A stretch of 10,070 nucleotides of DNA from Candidatus Eiseniibacteriota bacterium (lineage in GTDB: Bacteria; Joyebacterota; Joyebacteria; Joyebacterales; Joyebacteraceae): contig JAUWBY010000063.1 of assembly GCA_030609605.1 (NCBI GenBank), positions 1 through 10,070 on the forward strand. Reading direction: 5' to 3'. Within the stretch, counting starts at the first letter, position 1. Each line of letters starts with the position of its first letter. Below are positions 6,149 through 10,070 of this stretch, one piece after another. A program made the position numbers and the translations under genes. Below the pieces are notes generated by a model, which searched no databases, was not told the origin of the DNA, and saw nothing but the letters and a program-made list of their open reading frames with translations.

Positions 6149-9100
6149 ATGCTGTTTCGATTCTCCAGGAATGTCTCTATCCCCCTCACTGTCGCGCTGC
6201 TGATCCTGTTCTCAGCCTGGCCGAATGCTTCTGCAACCCGGTTCGGGCGTAACAAGGTCCAGTACGAGCGGTTCGACTGGGAGATTGTCAAGACGGAGCA
6301 CTTCGACGTCTACTATTACTCGGGTCTCGAGGATCTCGCCGAGGCGGTGACGCAGATCGTGGAGGAGTCGAACGACAGCCTCGAGGAAGTGCTGAACCAC
6401 GAGCTTTCCACCGTTATCCCCATCATCATCTACGCCTCCCACAATGAGTTCCAGCAGACGAACATCCTGTCTTCACACGTCGGCGAGGGCGTGGGGGGAT
6501 TCATGGAGCTCTTCAAGAACCGAGTCGTCATCCCTTTCACGGGTTCCTACGATGAACTGCGCCACGTGATCCACCACGAGCTCACACACGTGTTCATGTT
6601 CGATATCGTCTACCGCGGTCTGGCGGAATCCGTGATCCGCCAGGCCTATTTCAATCCTGTCCAGCTCTGGTTCGCCGAGGGTCTGGCTGAGTATGCCTCC
6701 CAGGGATGGGACACGAATGCTGAGATGATGATCCGCGACATGGTCATATCCGATGTCGTGATTCCACTGGAGTATCTCTTCGGCGGATACGCAGTCTACA
6801 AGGAGGGACAGTCGGTCTTTGTCTTCATTGCCGAGCAGTACGGAAGCGAGAAAGTGTCCGAGATAGTCCACGACCTCGCGCGCACACAGAACCTCGACCG
6901 AACGCTCCGTGAGACGCTGGGTCTGAAGCCGGCCGAGCTCTCGCGCAAGTGGGAGGAGTGGCTCAAGCGCAACTACTGGCCCGAGGTCGCCGAACGTTCA
7001 CGCCTCAGTGACACGGCGAAGCTCCTAACCGATCATCGGAGTGACCATTCCTACTTCAACAGGGGCCCGGCAGTCTCTCCGGATGGAATGCGTGTCGTAT
7101 TCACCAGTGACAAGAGCGGCTATGCGGACGTCTATGTCGCCTCGACACTCGATGGGGCGATCCTGAAGCATCTCATCAAGGGAGAGAGAACCGACGCGTT
7201 CGAACAGCTTCATCTTCTCCGCACCGGGTTCTCATGGTCTCCGGATGGAACGCAGATATGTGTGGCCGCGAAGGCAGGGGACTGCGACGCGATTCACATT
7301 CTCAATGCCGATACCGGCCGCGTCTTGAGGAGCCTGACTTTTCCTCTCGACGGGCTGTACACTCCGGCCTGGTCGCCGGACGGGAAGTGGATAGCCTTCG
7401 TGGGCATCAAGGGTGGGGCGTCGGAGCTCTACCTCACCAATCCCACCGGCAGCAGACTCGACAGACTCACGGACGACTTCAGCGATGAACGCGACCCGGC
7501 GTGGTCGCCCGACAGCAAGTTCATTGCGTTCACATCTGACGACGGTTCGCCGATTGAGCGTGGTTTTCACAGAAGCTATGATCTCTACATGATAAATGTG
7601 GAGAGCCGCGATGTCGCGCCGATCGTGCGAGTTCGGGGGAGGGAACGGTCACCCACGTGGTCACCGGACGGGCGCAAGCTCATCTACTCCTCCGACCGCA
7701 GCGGTTCGCCAGAACTGTACGTAGTCGATCTCGATGAGTCGATGTGCGTGGCCCTGACGAGCCTCGTCGGGGGAGCCGAATCGCCGAACTGGTCGCGTGA
7801 AGGCGACCGGCTCGTCTTCGTTGGATACGAGCAGCGAGGCTGGGACGTCGCTGTCGTCAAGGATCCACTGACGCACTTCGCCGATGAGATCGGGTCTGAC
7901 GCCGCCTTTCCAAGCACCGAGCCTGAACTGGGGACGGAGCCGTTCGACGAGATGAACTGGAAGGAAACTCTTGGTCCCCCCGACGAGAAGGCGATCGCGG
8001 ACAGTACAGAAACCTGGTCAGGCGCGGATGACGGAGAGAGCGCAAACGCGGACAGTGCGGCGACCTGGCCGGACGCAGATGGCGAAGAGAGTGCGAATGC
8101 GGACAGTACGGGGATCCGGTCAGGCCGTGAAAGCGATGCCGTGGGTCTGGCTAGAGACGCATACGACAAGGTGGTCGGAAGAAGACCGCGTGGACCGAAT
8201 GGAGCACCCGAGGAGAGAGCGGGGGTCGAGCGCTACACGCCGCGATTCTCTCCGGATTGGATAAATGGGGGCGCATCGTACAGCTCTGCCCACGGCATCG
8301 GTGCGGCAGTCGAGGTGGCCATCAGTGACATTCTTGGGAACCACCGTTTCTACCTCGTGACGGACTTCTTCTCCTCGATCGAGTTCAGCAATGCCCACTT
8401 GAGCTACGAGTATCTGGCGCGACGCATCAACTACTCCGCTAGTGTTTACACGTATCGTCACTACCTCTACTCTGACAGAACGATGTTTGGTGAAGATCTG
8501 GGGGAGAAGCGCTACTTCACGGAACGCCACTACGGCGTTTCACTTGGTCTGTCGTACCCGTTCAGCAGATTCTCGAGAGCTGAGTTCAGTGTAGATGGGC
8601 TGAGTATGGAGCGCCAGTTTGCCGAGGAGAACGAGGAGGGTGAGATAGAGCTGACGAGTGAGGAAGTGGAGAGGACGCTTCTCATCCCATCGCTGCGATT
8701 CGTCAACGACACGACCCTCTGGGGGAGCGTCGGTCCTATCGGAGGAGGGCGTTCATCGTTCACGATCACGAAGTCGTTTGGGCTGGATGAGAGGTTTGAC
8801 TACCTGACGGGAATCGCCGACTTCAGAAGGTACGTCCGAATCGGTGCGAGGCACAGCCTTGCGATGAAGCTTGTGTACGCGCGCAGTACGCAGCCCGACG
8901 CGCAGACGTTCTTCGTGGGCGGCACCAACAGCATCCGAGGACACGACGACTTCGAGTTCTCAGGGCACAATACCGCGCTGGTCAGCTTCGAATTCCGCTA
9001 TCCGTTTGTGGATAGACTTGACATAGCGTCGCCGTTGCCGCTTTCGATCCGAGGTTTGAGAGGAGTCATGTTTGTAGATCTGGGCGCTGCCTGGGATGCG

Positions 9101-9283
9101 GACAGGTTCCGCGGGGTCGTCGATGAGGGCGGTACGCGGTTCAAGGACATCAAGGCTGGATACGGCGTAGGGGTACGCACGCAGTTCATGTTTCTCATTC
9201 TCCGCTACGATCTCGCCTGGTCGACGGATCTCAAGACAAGAGGAGAGCCGGTCTCTCACTTCTCGATCGGGGCCGAGTTCTAG
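6149..9283 (+). CDS. Exported fusion: MA-like metallopeptidase + PD40 propeller + Omp85-like outer-membrane barrel
   Basis: A 1044-residue protein with a Sec signal peptide (1-29, cleavage after Asn-Ala-Ser-Ala). Residues about 40-280 form a peptidase-MA-like (gluzincin) domain: HHELTH gives His143-Glu144-x-x-His147, and WFAEGLAEY supplies the likely third zinc ligand Glu177. Residues about 300-570 hold six PD40/TolB-like repeats with motifs such as AVSPDG, SWSPDG, AWSPDG, AWSPDS, TWSPDG and NWSREG. An acidic low-complexity linker (about 575-695) contains a 17-residue repeat. Residues about 696-1044 resemble an Omp85/BamA-type barrel, including GGTNSIRGHDDF (cf. the RGY/RGF loop motif at Arg930-Gly931) and a terminal Phe as in the BAM targeting signal. 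No POTRA domains are seen. Inferred location: barrel in the outer membrane, protease and propeller in the periplasm. The substrate is unknown. A strong promoter lies just upstream, and the gene is probably co-transcribed with the next one. Confidence 0.88.
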   Translation: MLFRFSRNVSIPLTVALLILFSAWPNASATRFGRNKVQYERFDWEIVKTEHFDVYYYSGLEDLAEAVTQIVEESNDSLEEVLNHELSTVIPIIIYASHNEFQQTNILSSHVGEGVGGFMELFKNRVVIPFTGSYDELRHVIHHELTHVFMFDIVYRGLAESVIRQAYFNPVQLWFAEGLAEYASQGWDTNAEMMIRDMVISDVVIPLEYLFGGYAVYKEGQSVFVFIAEQYGSEKVSEIVHDLARTQNLDRTLRETLGLKPAELSRKWEEWLKRNYWPEVAERSRLSDTAKLLTDHRSDHSYFNRGPAVSPDGMRVVFTSDKSGYADVYVASTLDGAILKHLIKGERTDAFEQLHLLRTGFSWSPDGTQICVAAKAGDCDAIHILNADTGRVLRSLTFPLDGLYTPAWSPDGKWIAFVGIKGGASELYLTNPTGSRLDRLTDDFSDERDPAWSPDSKFIAFTSDDGSPIERGFHRSYDLYMINVESRDVAPIVRVRGRERSPTWSPDGRKLIYSSDRSGSPELYVVDLDESMCVALTSLVGGAESPNWSREGDRLVFVGYEQRGWDVAVVKDPLTHFADEIGSDAAFPSTEPELGTEPFDEMNWKETLGPPDEKAIADSTETWSGADDGESANADSAATWPDADGEESANADSTGIRSGRESDAVGLARDAYDKVVGRRPRGPNGAPEERAGVERYTPRFSPDWINGGASYSSAHGIGAAVEVAISDILGNHRFYLVTDFFSSIEFSNAHLSYEYLARRINYSASVYTYRHYLYSDRTMFGEDLGEKRYFTERHYGVSLGLSYPFSRFSRAEFSVDGLSMERQFAEENEEGEIELTSEEVERTLLIPSLRFVNDTTLWGSVGPIGGGRSSFTITKSFGLDERFDYLTGIADFRRYVRIGARHSLAMKLVYARSTQPDAQTFFVGGTNSIRGHDDFEFSGHNTALVSFEFRYPFVDRLDIASPLPLSIRGLRGVMFVDLGAAWDADRFRGVVDEGGTRFKDIKAGYGVGVRTQFMFLILRYDLAWSTDLKTRGEPVSHFSIGAEF
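7997..8125 (+). repeat. 51-nt in-frame tandem repeat in the linker of the large fusion protein
   Basis: Two full 51-nt units (7997-8047 and 8048-8098) and a partial third (8099-8125) encode ADSTETWSGADDGESAN, ADSAATWPDADGEESAN and ADSTGIRSG. Each unit starts with GCGGACAGT. Units are multiples of three, so copy-number change keeps the frame. The repeat sits in the acidic linker between propeller and barrel and probably only sets its length and flexibility. Confidence 0.85.
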
Positions 9284-9319
9284 TTGGCCTGACAACGGCA
9301 CCATGTCGGGGTCACAACA

Positions 9320-9324
9320 GGAGG
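9320..9324 (+). promoter_or_regulatory. Shine-Dalgarno that favours a TTG start at 9333 for the STAS-like gene
   Basis: AGGAGGA around 9319-9325 lies eight bases before an in-frame TTG at 9333. The in-frame ATG at 9303 has no purine-rich element upstream (its leader reads GACAACGGCACC), and this Shine-Dalgarno would then lie inside the coding region. TTG is therefore the better start. Confidence 0.55.
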
Positions 9325-9332
9325 AACGCCGT

Positions 9333-9749
9333 TTGCCGACGAGCTTCTGGATAGATGTGGAGCGCAAGATCGCGTTCGTGGAAACCAGTGGTGTGACTTC
9401 CTCCCACGACCTCTTGTGTAGCCTGGCAGCACTGCTGGATCACCCCGGCCACAGGCCCGATATGCGGCTGCTACTGGACATGCGAGAAGTGGTTCCGTTG
9501 GTACCCCAGCCTGATGTCGCGATGATCGGGGGCTTCATCAGGGAACATGCAGACATGATCGGGAGACTGAAGATCGCGGTAGTAGTATCGACGGATGGCA
9601 ATTTCAGGATTGCGGAGAGACAGAAGGCGGAGCTTGAGGGTTCTGAGTGCAACATGGAAGTCTTCCGTGCCATGTGCGAAGTCCGTGAGTGGCTCGGCCT
9701 CTCGGGTGACGATGTGCCTCAGCTGGATCAAGACGCCGTTGCCGGCTAA
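9333..9749 (+). CDS. STAS/SEC14 (SpoIIAA-like) domain protein
   Basis: A small cytoplasmic protein without signal peptide or membrane segment: 138 residues from TTG 9333, or 148 from ATG 9303. The pattern fits the SpoIIAA-like STAS/SEC14 family of single-domain proteins. An N-terminal strand pair (SFWIDVERKIAFVETSG) and a helix (DLLCSLAALLDHP) lead to the core strand MRLLLDMREV. A strand KIAVVVST and a helix NFRIAERQKAELEG follow, with the typical ending MEVFRAMCEVREWLGL. The family's biochemical role is unsettled, and no phosphorylatable serine motif like that of true SpoIIAA is obvious. The gene begins shortly after the barrel gene in the same direction. Its TAA stop overlaps the left end of an attC-like palindrome, so it may be either the tail of the operon or the gene of an inserted cassette. 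Confidence 0.72.
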   Translation: MPTSFWIDVERKIAFVETSGVTSSHDLLCSLAALLDHPGHRPDMRLLLDMREVVPLVPQPDVAMIGGFIREHADMIGRLKIAVVVSTDGNFRIAERQKAELEGSECNMEVFRAMCEVREWLGLSGDDVPQLDQDAVAG

Positions 9750-9878
9750 CTAGCGCACGCAGCCACCTAGTTTGTCTGTCACGCTGGCTGCTATCGCGTG
9801 CACAGCACGCGCCGCGCTACGCCGCTGGCACCCATCGCGCCAGCCTTAACGCTCGCAGCTGATGCGCGTTTGTTAGGC
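9744..9878 (+). mobile_element. attC-like imperfect palindrome (possible integron cassette recombination site)
   Basis: The right end is GTTAGGC (9872-9878), matching the integron core site GTTRRRY. The left end is GGCTAAC (9744-9750), matching RYYYAAC except at the second base and containing the TAA stop of the STAS-like gene. Outer arms pair: CTAAC (9746-9750) with GTTAG (9872-9876), then AGCGC (9752-9756) with GCGTT (9866-9870, one wobble), and CAGC (9760-9763) with GCTG (9858-9861). A single unpaired A at 9862 resembles the extrahelical base of attC sites. Farther in, GCTGGC (9783-9788) pairs with GCCAGC (9839-9844), and CGCGTGC/GCACGCG (9795-9811) makes a perfect 7-bp hairpin. The length of 135 bases is within the attC range. 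No integrase is in view, and competing local folds exist, e.g. GCAGCC (9759-9764) with GGCTGC (9786-9791). Confidence 0.45.
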
Positions 9879-9908
9879 GCAGCCCGGAACATTGACAAGG
9901 CTTGGAGA

Positions 9909-10067
9909 ATGGAAAGCATCACTCATTATGAGAAGCTTGGGTTCGAGGTGGTCAGAACTACGAAGTTCGGGATTCTGACGAGAGTCGCCGGGTTTACGAG
10001 TTCACGCCATATGCGGAAAAGGATCAAAACACTGTTGCCGTGTGGCCGGCAACCGGTGCGGAGTTGA
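9909..10067 (+). pseudogene. Short acetyltransferase-like fragment, possibly frameshifted
   Basis: The frame from ATG 9909 encodes 52 residues starting MESITHYEKLGFEVVRTTKF. The HYEKLGFEVV stretch resembles the last helix-strand of GNAT acetyltransferases; VOC-fold proteins also have similar strings. After about residue 25 the frame turns into an unconvincing Arg/Ser-rich tail. Meanwhile the frame starting at 9932 stays open to the window end and reads as more protein-like (VYEFTPYAEKDQNTVAVWPA). That suggests a frameshift near 9960-9975 or two unrelated short frames. GGAG at 9904-9907 is too close to the ATG to act as its ribosome binding site. A longer frame from GTG 9798 runs through the palindrome and is unlikely. 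It could be a remnant of a gene whose other parts are lost or, if the upstream palindrome is attC, the next cassette. Confidence 0.28.
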
Positions 10068-10070
10068 AAC

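Noticed and set aside
9795..9811. CGCGTGC-ACA-GCACGCG hairpin as an intrinsic terminator for the STAS-like gene
   Set aside because: No T-run follows it, and it lies within a larger nested palindrome that better explains the region.
10060..10070. GTTGAAAC at the right edge as the end of a CRISPR repeat
   Set aside because: A single copy of eight bases with no second repeat or spacer structure in view.

Overview
The window reads as chromosome from a moderately GC-rich Gram-negative (diderm) bacterium. Evidence for a diderm is a C-terminal outer-membrane barrel ending in Phe, a lipoprotein, and an RseP-type protease. The housekeeping order pyrH-frr-(ferredoxin)-uppS-cdsA-dxr-rseP is widely conserved. 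The large downstream protein (metallopeptidase, PD40 propeller and Omp85-like barrel) is a type I associate with FCB-group and related, mostly uncultured, phyla. I cannot name a species and the phylum is an inference.

Layout. Positions 1-5445 hold one co-directional plus-strand cluster. It contains the 3' part of UMP kinase, ribosome recycling factor, a 56-residue two-cluster ferredoxin, undecaprenyl diphosphate synthase, CDP-diacylglycerol synthase, DXP reductoisomerase and the site-2 protease RseP. Ferredoxin and uppS are separated by a strong hairpin with a possible competing pairing. The cdsA stop lies in a small 14-nt tandem repeat. Positions 5504-5932 hold a small minus-strand lipoprotein gene convergent with rseP. 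Positions 5933-6148 form a divergent promoter region with a near-consensus extended -10 promoter facing right. Positions 6149-9283 encode a 1044-residue exported protein joining a gluzincin-type peptidase domain, a six-repeat PD40 propeller and an outer-membrane barrel. A STAS/SEC14 (SpoIIAA-like) protein follows directly. From 9744 the DNA changes character: an attC-like imperfect palindrome overlaps the stop of the STAS-like gene, and a small, possibly frameshifted acetyltransferase-like fragment follows to the window end.

How the genes fit together. The cluster links nucleotide supply and translation (pyrH, frr) with isoprenoid precursor synthesis (dxr), the polyprenyl carrier for cell-wall and surface polysaccharides (uppS), phospholipid synthesis (cdsA) and envelope proteolysis (rseP). 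The inserted ferredoxin could supply electrons to the [4Fe-4S] enzymes IspG/IspH of the same MEP pathway. The lipoprotein and the large barrel protein continue the envelope theme. The most unusual signals are the domain fusion at 6149-9283 and the possible integron-cassette attachment site at 9744-9878.
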